From the NCBI RefSeq assembly GCF_003434305.1, contig NZ_QKKX01000079.1, forward strand, positions 1-64,000: a DNA stretch of 64,000 nucleotides, in the 5' to 3' direction. Below are positions 52,365-60,224 of this stretch, one piece after another (the first letter of the stretch is position 1; every line of letters starts with the position of its first letter). Origin of the DNA: Micromonospora sp. MW-13 (GTDB taxonomy: Bacteria > Actinomycetota > Actinomycetes > Mycobacteriales > Micromonosporaceae). A program made the position numbers and the translations under genes. The notes beneath the pieces were generated by a model. The model did no database searches. It worked only from the letters and a program-made list of their open reading frames with translations, and was not told where the DNA came from.

Positions 52365-54098
52365 GTGCGCTGGAAGAGAAAGCTACCCACCCTCGCTGTA
52401 GCCAGCACCATGCTGGTGGCTACGGCACTGATCGTCATCGTCGACCGGGCCGACGCCGCCGACGTGCTCCTGTCCCACAACCGGCCCGCCACCTCCTCGT
52501 CGACCGAAAGCAGCGAATACGGTCCGGAGAACGCCGTCGACGGCAGCGCCACGAGCCGCTGGGCCAGCGTCGAAGGATCGGATCCGCAGTGGCTCCGCGT
52601 CGACCTCGGCTCGTCCGTCGCGATCAACCGGGTCAAGCTGACCTGGGAGGACGCGTACGGCTCGGCGTACCGGCTGGAGACCTCGCCGGACGGGACCGCC
52701 TGGACCACCGTCAAGACCGTGACCGGCGCGGACGGCGGGACCGACGACCACACCGGCCTCAGCGCGAACGGACGATACCTGCGCGTCTACGGCACCGCCC
52801 GCGGCACGTCCTACGGCTACTCGCTCTGGGAACTGGAGGTCTACGGCCCGGACGGCACCCCTGACCCCGGTGGCGCCGACCACCAGGCCGAGAACGCCAC
52901 GCTCTCCCAGGCTGCCGTCTTCAGCAACCATGCCGGATACACCGGGACCGGGTTCGTCGACTACACCGACGTCGTCGGTGGCTACATCGAATGGACCGTG
53001 ACCGCGGCCGCGGCGGGCAGCCGGCCGGGCACCTTCCGCTACGCCAACGGCACCACCGCGGGACGGCCGCTGAGCATCGCGGTCAACGGCGTCACCGTGA
53101 CGTCCGGGCTCGTCTTCAACCCCACCGGTAGCTGGAGCACCTGGACCGACCAGACGATCAACGTGCCACTCCAGGCCGGCGCCAACACGATCCGGGCGAC
53201 CGCCACCACGGCGACCGGCGGCCCCAACATGGACAAGCTCACCCTGGGCACGGCACCGACCGCCTCGCCCACGCCGTCGCCCAGCCCGACCGGTGGGACC
53301 ACCTTCACGGTCGCCGCCGCAGGTGACATCGCCGACCAGTGCACCGCGAGCTCCAGCTCCTGCCAGCACCCGAAGACGGCCGCGCTCGTCACGGCCATGA
53401 ACCCCGAGTTCGTCATCACCATGGGCGACAACCAGTACGACGACGCCCGCCTGTCGGACTTCCGGAACTACTTCGACAAGACCTGGGGCAAGTTCAAGTC
53501 GAAGATCCGGCCCGCGCCGGGCAACCACGAGACGTACGACCCGGCCGGTGAGTACGCCGGCTACAAGTCCTACTTCGGGTCGATCGCCTACCCGCAGGGC
53601 AAGAGCTACTACAGCTTCAACCACGGCAACTGGCACTTCATCGTCCTCAACTCCAACAGCTTCGACGACGACGCGCAGATCTCCTGGCTGCAGGCCGACC
53701 TCGCCGCGAACACCAAGGGCTGCATCGCCGCGTCCTGGCACCACCCGCTATACAGCTCTGGCGACCACGGCAACGACCCGGTGAGCAGGCCGATCTGGCA
53801 GATGCTCTACAACGAGGGCGCGGACCTGGTCCTCAACGGCCACGACCACCACTACGAGCGGTTCGGCCCGCAGGACCCCGACGGCGACGCCGACCCGAAC
53901 GGCATCGTCGAACTGCTCGGCGGGATGGCCGGCGCGCCGCCCTACCCGATCGTCAACGTGCAGCCCAACAGCCTCAAGCGGCTGTCCGGGACGTACGGCG
54001 TCATCAAGCTGACGTTCACCGACAGCACCTTCTCCTCGCAGCTGATCGGGACCGACGGCGCGGTCAAGGACACGAGCCCGACCTATACCTGCCACTGA
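52365..54098 (+). CDS. Secreted calcineurin-like metallophosphoesterase with discoidin and CBM35 modules
   Basis: Start GTG 52365 with AAGGAG six bases upstream (an in-frame TTG at 52338 has none). The 577-residue product has a signal peptide ending near DRADAAD. A discoidin domain follows (SATSRWASVEGSDPQWLRVD; GRYLRVYGTARGTSYGYSLW), very like that of the GH8 enzyme, then a full CBM35 (HQAENATLSQAAVFSNHAGY to GPNMDKLTLG), a Ser/Pro linker, and a two-metal phosphoesterase: VAAAGDIADQ, TMGDNQYDDARL, PAPGNHETYDP, AASWHHPLYSSGDHG and LNGHDHHYERFG supply the conserved D, D, N, H and GHxH ligands. It should remove phosphate from an extracellular substrate held at a polysaccharide surface. The next gene begins on its last base. 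Confidence 0.88.
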   Translation: MRWKRKLPTLAVASTMLVATALIVIVDRADAADVLLSHNRPATSSSTESSEYGPENAVDGSATSRWASVEGSDPQWLRVDLGSSVAINRVKLTWEDAYGSAYRLETSPDGTAWTTVKTVTGADGGTDDHTGLSANGRYLRVYGTARGTSYGYSLWELEVYGPDGTPDPGGADHQAENATLSQAAVFSNHAGYTGTGFVDYTDVVGGYIEWTVTAAAAGSRPGTFRYANGTTAGRPLSIAVNGVTVTSGLVFNPTGSWSTWTDQTINVPLQAGANTIRATATTATGGPNMDKLTLGTAPTASPTPSPSPTGGTTFTVAAAGDIADQCTASSSSCQHPKTAALVTAMNPEFVITMGDNQYDDARLSDFRNYFDKTWGKFKSKIRPAPGNHETYDPAGEYAGYKSYFGSIAYPQGKSYYSFNHGNWHFIVLNSNSFDDDAQISWLQADLAANTKGCIAASWHHPLYSSGDHGNDPVSRPIWQMLYNEGADLVLNGHDHHYERFGPQDPDGDADPNGIVELLGGMAGAPPYPIVNVQPNSLKRLSGTYGVIKLTFTDSTFSSQLIGTDGAVKDTSPTYTCH

Positions 54099-55303
54099 TG
54101 TACATCACCGCCAACCGTCCGCCGGGACGGGCGCTGCTGCGCTCCGTCCCGGCGAACGTCCTCGCCCTCGGCATGGTCAGCATGGTCACCGACATCTCCG
54201 CCGAGATGGTCACCGCCGTCCTGCCGCTCTACCTCGTGCTCGCGCTCGGGCTCAACCCGTTGCAGGTCGGCGTGCTCGACGGCCTCCACTTCGGGGTGAC
54301 CGCACTGGTCCGCCTCGCCGGCGCGCACGCCTCCGACCGCTGGCGCCACCGCAAACTCGTCGCCGCGAGCGGCTACGGCATCTCCGCCCTGGCCAAACTC
54401 GGTCTGCTGCTGGCCGGGACCTCGGTCGGCGCCCTCGGCGCCGTGATCACCGCGGACCGGGCCGGCAAGGGACTGCGGACGGCCCCGCGGGACGCGATGA
54501 TCTCGTTGTCCACCCCACCGGACCGGCTGGGGCAGGCGTTCGGCGTGCACCGGGCCATGGACACGCTCGGGGCCTTCCTCGGCCCGCTCGCCGCGTTCGG
54601 GGTGCTCGCCGCCACCGGCGGGTCCTACGACGCCGTATTCATGACCTCCTTCTGCGTCGCGGCGCTCGGGCTGGTGCTGCTCGCGCTCTACGTCCGCGAC
54701 CCGCGCACCACCCTCGCGGCCGAGCCACCGCGGATCGGGACGGCCGTGCGCGCCATCGCCGGCGACCCCGCGTTCCGGCGGATCTGCGCCGTCACCGTCC
54801 TGCTCAGCCTGGTGACGGTCAGCGACTTCTTCGTCTACCTGCTGCTGCAGAAGCAGCTCGCGATGACGCCCGGCCTGTTCCCGCTGCTGCCGCTCGGCAC
54901 GGCCGCGGTGTACCTGCTGCTCGCCGTGCCGCTCGGGCGCCTGGCCGACCGGCGGGGCCGCGTCGGGGTCTTCCTCGGCGGGCACGTCGCCCTCCTCGCC
55001 GCCTACCTGCTGCTCGCGGGTGCGGCAACCGGCATCGCGCTGCTGATCGCGGTCCTCGTGCTCCACGGCACGTTCTACGCGGCCACGGACGGCGTCCTGA
55101 TGTCCGCCGCCGGACCGTTGCTGCCCGAGGCCCTGTGTACCAGCGGGATGGCCGTGCTCCAGACCGCGCAGGCGCTCGCGCGGCTGGGTTCGTCGGTCGC
55201 CTTCGGCGCGCTCTGGACCGCCTGGGACGCCCGGACAGGCCTGCTCGTGATGGCGGGCGGGCTCGCGCTCTCCCTACTCGCCGCCCGGAAGGTGATCCTG
55301 TGA
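54098..55303 (+). CDS. MFS transporter
   Basis: A 401-residue membrane protein whose ATG shares a base with the phosphoesterase stop codon (TGATG). Twelve hydrophobic segments are readable, beginning NVLALGMVSMVTDISAEMVT, a motif shared with a group of MFS permeases of unknown substrate. The 2-3 loop motif A is degenerate (GAHASDRWRHRKLVAASGYG), and TADRAGKGLRTAPRDAMISL follows in the central part; the 8-9 loop reads GRLADRRGRVGVFLGG. Translational coupling to a secreted phosphatase and to a TolB-like gene suggests uptake or export of the released product, but the sequence does not identify the substrate. Confidence 0.85.
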   Translation: MYITANRPPGRALLRSVPANVLALGMVSMVTDISAEMVTAVLPLYLVLALGLNPLQVGVLDGLHFGVTALVRLAGAHASDRWRHRKLVAASGYGISALAKLGLLLAGTSVGALGAVITADRAGKGLRTAPRDAMISLSTPPDRLGQAFGVHRAMDTLGAFLGPLAAFGVLAATGGSYDAVFMTSFCVAALGLVLLALYVRDPRTTLAAEPPRIGTAVRAIAGDPAFRRICAVTVLLSLVTVSDFFVYLLLQKQLAMTPGLFPLLPLGTAAVYLLLAVPLGRLADRRGRVGVFLGGHVALLAAYLLLAGAATGIALLIAVLVLHGTFYAATDGVLMSAAGPLLPEALCTSGMAVLQTAQALARLGSSVAFGALWTAWDARTGLLVMAGGLALSLLAARKVIL

Positions 55304-56277
55304 AACGTGCCCTGGTCCTCGCCGCGTCGATTGTGGCGCTCGCCGCGATCGCGATCACCTATGCCGTGCTGGCCGCGGCCGATCCGTCGCCGGCCGGCGC
55401 GGCTCTCGACACCACCCGCTCGGGGCAGTTGCTGTTTCTCGACGCAGGCGGCCGGGTCGCGGCCGTGCCGTCGGACGACCCGGGCGCAGCCCGCACCGTC
55501 GGCGATCTGAACTGCCGGCGTTTCCACTCCTCCGGCGGGACGGCGGTCTGCCTGGTGGCCGAGGTGCGCGGCGGCCTGCCCCGGACGAGCGCGCTGATTC
55601 TCGACAGCGAGCTGCGCGAGACGAACCGCCTCAACCTCGCAGGCGTCCCGAGCCGGGCCAGGGTCTCGCCCAGCGGCAGGATGGTGGCCTGGACGGTCTT
55701 CGTCACCGGCGAGTCCTACAACGCCACCGGCTTCTCCACCTGGACCGGGATCCTCGACACCAGGACCGGCTATCCGATCGTCAACATCGAGACGATCCCG
55801 CTCTACATCGACGGCAGGCGTCACCACGCCGCGGACGTGAACTTCTGGGGCGTCACGTTTGCCGCCGACGACAACCGCTTTTACGCGGCGGTCTCCACGC
55901 AGGGCCGGACCTACCTGGTCGAAGGTGACTACGCCAAGTGGGAGGCGCGGACGCTGCGGGACAATGTGGAATGCCCGTCGCTCTCGCCGGACGGGACCCG
56001 GCTCGCGTTCAAGAAGCGGGTCTCGCCGTCGGCCGCCGAGCCATGGCGGCTGCACGTGCTGGACCTGGTCACGATGCGCGAGACCCCGCTGGCGGAGACC
56101 GCCAGCGTTGACGACCAAGCGCAGTGGCTGTCCGACAGCGAGGTCGCCTACGCGAGACCCGGCGCAGCGGGCGGCTCGGACATCTGGGCCGTTCCCGCCG
56201 ACGGCTCAGGAAGCCCCCGGCTGCTCATTCCCGCCGCGTCCTCACCCAGCATGCCGATCCGCGTCGACGGGCCGTAG
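55300..56277 (+). CDS. TolB-like beta-propeller protein, membrane-anchored or secreted
   Basis: A 325-residue protein starting at GTG 55300, which overlaps the MFS stop (GTGA), with GGAAGG upstream. The N-terminus is a signal or anchor helix (KRALVLAASIVALAAIAITY). The rest contains PD40/WD40-like repeats typical of TolB: RARVSPSGRMVAWTVFVTGE, CPSLSPDGTRLAFKKRVSPS, QAQWLSDSEVAYARPGAAGG and SDIWAVPADGSGSPRLLIPA. Such MFS-TolB pairs recur in actinobacteria without a defined role; the propeller probably acts outside the membrane with the transporter. The longer open frame upstream is a shadow of the MFS gene. Confidence 0.85.
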   Translation: MKRALVLAASIVALAAIAITYAVLAAADPSPAGAALDTTRSGQLLFLDAGGRVAAVPSDDPGAARTVGDLNCRRFHSSGGTAVCLVAEVRGGLPRTSALILDSELRETNRLNLAGVPSRARVSPSGRMVAWTVFVTGESYNATGFSTWTGILDTRTGYPIVNIETIPLYIDGRRHHAADVNFWGVTFAADDNRFYAAVSTQGRTYLVEGDYAKWEARTLRDNVECPSLSPDGTRLAFKKRVSPSAAEPWRLHVLDLVTMRETPLAETASVDDQAQWLSDSEVAYARPGAAGGSDIWAVPADGSGSPRLLIPAASSPSMPIRVDGP

Positions 56278-56316
56278 GCCCCTACCGCCTCGCCCCGATC
56301 CCCGCCTCATCGATCG

Positions 56317-57153
56317 GGTGCTGTTGCGTTGTTCGATTGGTGGACATGCTGAGCTCGGTGGGGAGTTGCGGTCAGATCGCTTGGGCGAGTTCGGTGAACG
56401 CGGCGGCCAGCCGATGTACGGGTGGGGTGTCGGTGGCGAGTTCGTAGTGTCCGCGTCGTAGGTTCTGGATGAAGGCGTGGCCGGTGATGATCGTCTGGGC
56501 GGTGCGGTCGGTGCGGAGCCCGCGCATCGGTCTGAGCTGGTGCTTGAGCTGGCTGTGATCGGCCTGGATCAGATTGTTGGCGTACCGTTCGACGTGGTGC
56601 CACGCCGACGGGACCACGTCCTCGAGCATGCCGGGGTAGACCGGGGCGGCGTCGGTGCCCACCTCGGTCGGCGTGGCCTTCACCGTGGTCAGGGCTCGGT
56701 GGAAGAACCGCCGGGCCGCAGCGGTATCCCGACGGGTTGAGACGAGCACGTCGATGACCTGCCCGTACTGGTCGACGGCCCGGTACACGTACCGCCAGAC
56801 CCCGTTGACCTTGACGTAGGTCTCGTCCACGAACCAGCGGTCAGCCGTTGAGTGGCGGGTGAAGCGGGCGGCGTCGGCCAGGAGCGGGATGAACCGCTGT
56901 ACCCACCGGTAGACGGTGACGTGATCCACCTCCACGCCGCGTTCGACCAGCAGTTCCGCAACGTCCCGGTAGGAGAGGTTGAACCGCAGGTACCAGCGGA
57001 CCGCCAGAACGATCACCTCGGACGGGAACCGGAACCCCGCGAACGCCGACGCGGGCGGAGACCAGGACCGGAGGCGAGACAGCGACCTCACCGGCCAAGC
57101 AGACCACCGGGCAAGCTGGAGCCGATCATGCTTCCGCCCAATGCAACAGAGCC
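56317..57153 (-). mobile_element. IS6-family insertion sequence, copy 3 (837 bp)
   Basis: Ends are GGTGCTGTTGCGTT (56317-56330) and, inward from the right, GGCTCTGTTGCATT (57153-57140). It carries one intact transposase frame. Flanking eight-base sequences differ, and the right end cuts the beginning of another transposase gene, indicating that a deletion followed insertion. Confidence 0.87.
56372..57091 (-). CDS. IS6-family transposase (full length; catalytic Glu replaced by Gln)
   Basis: A 239-residue DDE transposase from GTG 57091, the usual length for IS6 enzymes. N-terminal region FAGFRFPSEVIVLAVRWYLR, with the HTH-like VDHVTVYRWVQRFIPLLADA; first Asp in WFVDETYVKVNGVWRYVYRA, second in GTDAAPVYPGMLEDVV. 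The third catalytic position, expected as NN-x-IE-x-DH, reads NNLIQADHSQLKHQLRPM, so Gln stands where IS6 and IS26 enzymes (and copy 2 here) have Glu. That change would normally abolish transposition. A second oddity is VGTDAAP for the usual VTDAAP. It may therefore be an intact but dead frame. Confidence 0.85.
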   Translation of the reverse strand: MRSLSRLRSWSPPASAFAGFRFPSEVIVLAVRWYLRFNLSYRDVAELLVERGVEVDHVTVYRWVQRFIPLLADAARFTRHSTADRWFVDETYVKVNGVWRYVYRAVDQYGQVIDVLVSTRRDTAAARRFFHRALTTVKATPTEVGTDAAPVYPGMLEDVVPSAWHHVERYANNLIQADHSQLKHQLRPMRGLRTDRTAQTIITGHAFIQNLRRGHYELATDTPPVHRLAAAFTELAQAI

Positions 57154-57241
57154 CTGCGTTCTTGTCCCGGTCAGAGCCAGGCGACAGCCGCAGCAACGCG
57201 AACGCGTTCGTGATCCCCAGGTACGCCAGTCGGAACAGCAT
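57152..57241 (-). pseudogene. N-terminal scrap of an integrase-core transposase
   Basis: Thirty residues from an ATG at 57241, LFRLAYLGITNAFALLRLSP followed by GSDRDKNA, match the start of a common actinobacterial integrase-core (rve) transposase in which DRDKDAEILALRHQ normally follows. The frame is cut at the right end of IS6 copy 3. Confidence 0.6.
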
Positions 57242-57409
57242 GAGACGGCATCATCGCGCAGTCACCAGCGACGATGAACATGGAGCCCACGGCGAACGAG
57301 ACAAGCCCGACATCTCAGTGCCGGAAACCGCTCCTGAGAAGCGCGGACGTGCTTTTCGGCACCCGCAGGTCTGCCAGGCGTGAACGCGGTCGTCGGTCAG
57401 ACCGGGCGG

Positions 57410-57766
57410 TTATGCCGCGTCGGCGTGTCCTTCGGTGGTGCGGTCGGTGACGATGCGGCGGAGTACGTCGAGGGCGTGTTCGGCCTCGTCGCGGCTGACG
57501 GGTGCGATGCGGGCGGTGATGTATTTGGTCAGGGCGTCGCGGATGATGTCGGATCGGCGGGTTGCGGCCTGGTCGGCGAGGCGTTCGAGTTGTTCGACGA
57601 GTGGGACGGGCAGGCGGATGCTGACCAGCATCATGGGTGTCTCGGGTGCGACGCCGGACGGTGGCGCTGCGGCCATGGACCTGATGACCGGTGCCAGGCT
57701 GTCGGTGTTTTGGAACCATGCGACGACCTCGTCTTTGGTCATCTGGTCGAAGTCCGGCTCGGTCAC
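57410..57766 (-). CDS. Ribbon-helix-helix antitoxin (BrnA/CopG-like)
   Basis: A 118-residue protein from GTG 57766, overlapping the stop of the upstream toxin-like gene by four bases. The N-terminal part is acidic (TEPDFDQMTKDEVVAWFQNT). The DNA-binding ribbon-helix-helix reads MMLVSIRLPVPLVEQLERLA followed by DQAATRRSDIIRDALTKYI. It should bind the operon promoter and neutralise the toxin. The long N-terminal segment before the RHH fits BrnA-like antitoxins, in which the toxin-contacting part precedes or follows the RHH. The gene order toxin then antitoxin also matches brnT-brnA. Confidence is good for RHH, moderate for the subfamily. Confidence 0.8.
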   Translation of the reverse strand: MTEPDFDQMTKDEVVAWFQNTDSLAPVIRSMAAAPPSGVAPETPMMLVSIRLPVPLVEQLERLADQAATRRSDIIRDALTKYITARIAPVSRDEAEHALDVLRRIVTDRTTEGHADAA

Positions 57767-58044
57767 AGGACTCGCCTCCTCCACTCGTCGAGGTCTGCGC
57801 CAGGTAGGGCACGAGCCCCGATTATCTTGTATGTCTGGGTGGCGTCGATGCGGTCGCACAGCGCGGCGATGACTCGACCACTGTCGGCCATACCCATGAC
57901 GATGAGCAGCAGATCCCCGAGGGCGCGCTCGTAGCGTAGGCCCGGCGGGGCGTAAAGCGCCTGGGTCGTCTCATCCACGCCGACGCCGTTGCGGCGAGCG
58001 TTGTCCAGGCCCGCGTCGGTCCACACGTACTCGCGTTCCGGCAC
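57763..58044 (-). CDS. BrnT-like toxin of a type II toxin-antitoxin pair
   Basis: A 93-residue protein from GTG 58044. It reads VWTDAGLDNARRNGVGVDET, then LYAPPGLRYERALGDLLLIV, RVIAALCDRIDATQTYKIIG and ARALPGADLDEWRRRVL. The layout (W-x-D near the N-terminus, N-x3-NGV, a central strand pair, then RPL/E-x-W at the end) is similar to BrnT-type ribonuclease toxins. The start lies close to an inverted repeat, GTAACACGTTGTAATAC (58056-58072), which may be the autoregulatory operator. Its stop overlaps the antitoxin start. The RNase function is inferred from resemblance and pairing. Confidence 0.65.
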   Translation of the reverse strand: MPEREYVWTDAGLDNARRNGVGVDETTQALYAPPGLRYERALGDLLLIVMGMADSGRVIAALCDRIDATQTYKIIGARALPGADLDEWRRRVL

Positions 58045-58113
58045 CCCCTAACCGTAACACGTTGTAATACGCTGGAGTTGGCGGATGCGGACTGGGTCAT
58101 CCGCTTCGATAGA

Positions 58114-58620
58114 GCGTGAAGGCCGCCGACACCGTCCCCGCCCATACCCGCGGCCACGACGCCGGCAAGAAGATTAACGGCCGGAAACGGTTCATCGTCA
58201 CCGATACCCTCGGACTACCGGTCACCGTGTGGGTCCTCGCAGCGAGCTGGCAGGACCGCGACGGTGCCAAGGGCGCCCTGCTCGCCACGTACGCGGCGAC
58301 CCCGATCCGGCACGTGTTCGCCGACTCCGGCTCGCCGGCCGCCTGGTCGACTGGGCCAAGAACGTGCCCACACCGTGGTGGAGATCGTGCGTAAGCCCAC
58401 CGACCAGCGAGGGTTCGTCGTTCACCCCAGACGGTGGGTCGTCAAGCGCACCCTCGCCTGGTTGACCGCCCACCGCCGGCTGGCCCGCGACTACGAAACC
58501 CACACCGCCACCTCGGAAGCCATGATCCGCTGGGCCGCCATCGCCGGCATGCTCGGCCGCCTCACCCGAGGCGCACCCGCCACCCGACAACAACGCCGCA
58601 CCTTCAACACACCCGACTGA
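58114..58620 (+). pseudogene. IS5-family transposase remnant, N-terminally truncated and frameshifted
   Basis: The plus strand encodes KAADTVPAHTRGHDAGKKIN and GRKRFIVTDTLGLPVTVWVL, the region of the first catalytic Asp in IS5-type enzymes, through RHVFADSG (second Asp). Frame changes near 58328 and 58365 are needed to reach AGRLVDWAKNV and then IVRKPTDQRGFVVHPRRWVV and KRTLAWLTAHRRLARDYETH at the C-terminus, ending at 58620. The Glu region reads VKRTLAW where VERTLAW (the catalytic E) is expected. The first third of the gene is missing. Not functional. Confidence 0.82.
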
Positions 58621-58797
58621 CAGACATGTGAAACGCCTTCTCAAGGACTCGCAACCGTGCACGAGGTCGTTAGTTCGCTTGATTGGCCCGACTCGTCCGG
58701 TTTCCACTAACTGCTCGTTACTGCTGGTAAGGCAGAAAGTATCAGCGAGCGCGCGGCGCGTCCGAGCCCCGCCACGTAGAAACTGGGTGGCTCATCG

Positions 58798-60018
58798 ATG
58801 GGTGAACCGGCGAACCCCCTCCCAAAGGGGGAAGCGGCCATGCGCGCAACCTTCCTGGAGTTGTTCTTCGACGTAATATACGTCTTCGCGTTCACCCGAA
58901 TCACGAGCCGATCGGTCGAGGTTCTCGCCGGCCCCAGCGCCGACTTCGTCGACTCGGCGGCGGCCAACGTGGCCAAAGGCGTGTTCGTCCTGCTTACCCT
59001 CTGGTTTCTCTGGCATCTCACCGTCTGGACCACGAGCCGGTACGACCCGAACTACCCGATGGTCCAGGCGGTAATCGTCCTCGCCCTGGTGTCGAGCATG
59101 GTAATGGGCGTGGCGGTGCCGGGTGCGTTCGGCAGCCGAGGACTGGCGTTCGCTATCGCCTACGTGGTCGCCCAGACGGGGCGGGTCCTGATTCTCATAA
59201 TCGGCGACCGCGCTCCGGAACGTCGGCAACTCAAGCTGCGAGTGCTGATCACCTTCGGCGCCACCGGCATCCTGTGGATCGTCGGCGCGGCCCTGGAAGG
59301 CGGGTGGAGGGGCACGCTGTGGGGGCTGGCGCTGGGTGTCGAGCTGGTGATGGCAAGGGCCGGTTGGCCGATACCCGGGCTCGGCCGCTCCGACGTCAAG
59401 GCGATCACCATCGCGGGTGAGCACCTGGCCGACCGCTATCAGCAGCTGTTCTTCGTCGCGCTCGGTGAGATGGCCCTGTCCATGGGCCGCTCGTACAGCG
59501 AGGGTGACATCGACCCCAGTCACACCATCGCGTTCGCGGTGTCGCTGGCGATCTCTATCCTGATGTGGCGGATCTACGTCTACCGGGCCGGCCAGGTCCT
59601 GTTGGACACCGTCAGCATGAGCGTGCGCCCCGGGAGCGTCGTCTGGAAGACGGCCGATTCACACCTGGTCATGGTGGCCGGGGTCGTGACCACCGCGATC
59701 GGTCAGGACCTGGTCATCGACCACCCCTTCGACAGCAACCATCTGTCCTGGACTATCCTGATCCTCGGCGGGCCCGCGGTGTTCACCCTCGGCCGGGCAC
59801 GCTTCGAGTACGAGGTCTTCAGCCGCGTATCCCCCTCCCGGTTCGCCGCGCTGGCCGTACTCGCCATGCTGGTTCCCGTGATGGTGCACCTGCCGCCCCT
59901 GGCAGCGCTACTCTCCGCCGCTGTCGTGCTCGCAGCCTCAGCGATAGTCGACGCCCGAAGGTCAGCGGGGAAGCCCCCGGAATCACCCTTCCCGCCGCCG
60001 GAACGCTTGTCGACGTAG
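58798..60018 (+). CDS. Low temperature requirement protein A (LtrA) family membrane protein
   Basis: A 406-residue polytopic membrane protein. The N-terminus TFLELFFDVIYVFAFTRITS is the LtrA signature, with LVSSMVMGVAVPGAFGSRGL, then AFAIAYVVAQTGRVL, and the conserved GEHLADRYQQLFFVALGEMA mid-protein; about ten hydrophobic segments follow to the Pro-rich tail. LtrA was named in Listeria for growth at low temperature, but the biochemical role is unknown. The first in-frame ATG is used; a second ATG 14 codons in could also start it. It is flanked by IS5 and Tn3 remnants, so it may be a passenger gene. Confidence 0.88.
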   Translation: MGEPANPLPKGEAAMRATFLELFFDVIYVFAFTRITSRSVEVLAGPSADFVDSAAANVAKGVFVLLTLWFLWHLTVWTTSRYDPNYPMVQAVIVLALVSSMVMGVAVPGAFGSRGLAFAIAYVVAQTGRVLILIIGDRAPERRQLKLRVLITFGATGILWIVGAALEGGWRGTLWGLALGVELVMARAGWPIPGLGRSDVKAITIAGEHLADRYQQLFFVALGEMALSMGRSYSEGDIDPSHTIAFAVSLAISILMWRIYVYRAGQVLLDTVSMSVRPGSVVWKTADSHLVMVAGVVTTAIGQDLVIDHPFDSNHLSWTILILGGPAVFTLGRARFEYEVFSRVSPSRFAALAVLAMLVPVMVHLPPLAALLSAAVVLAASAIVDARRSAGKPPESPFPPPERLST

Positions 60019-60224
60019 CGGTCCGGGGCGAGCACCGGGGTGACGCCGCTGTTCACGGTGCCTGCCTACGAGGTCGCATCGTCGCGGTGCCCTCGGTCAG
60101 TCAGTCGCCTGGCGGCACCGTCGGTCGGCGGTGCCACCAGGGCAGACGGCAGTAGCGGGGGCGGTCTGTGGCTCTGGCTACGGGCAGCGCAGCGAGGGAC
60201 GGGTCAACTCCCGCAACGAGGCTA

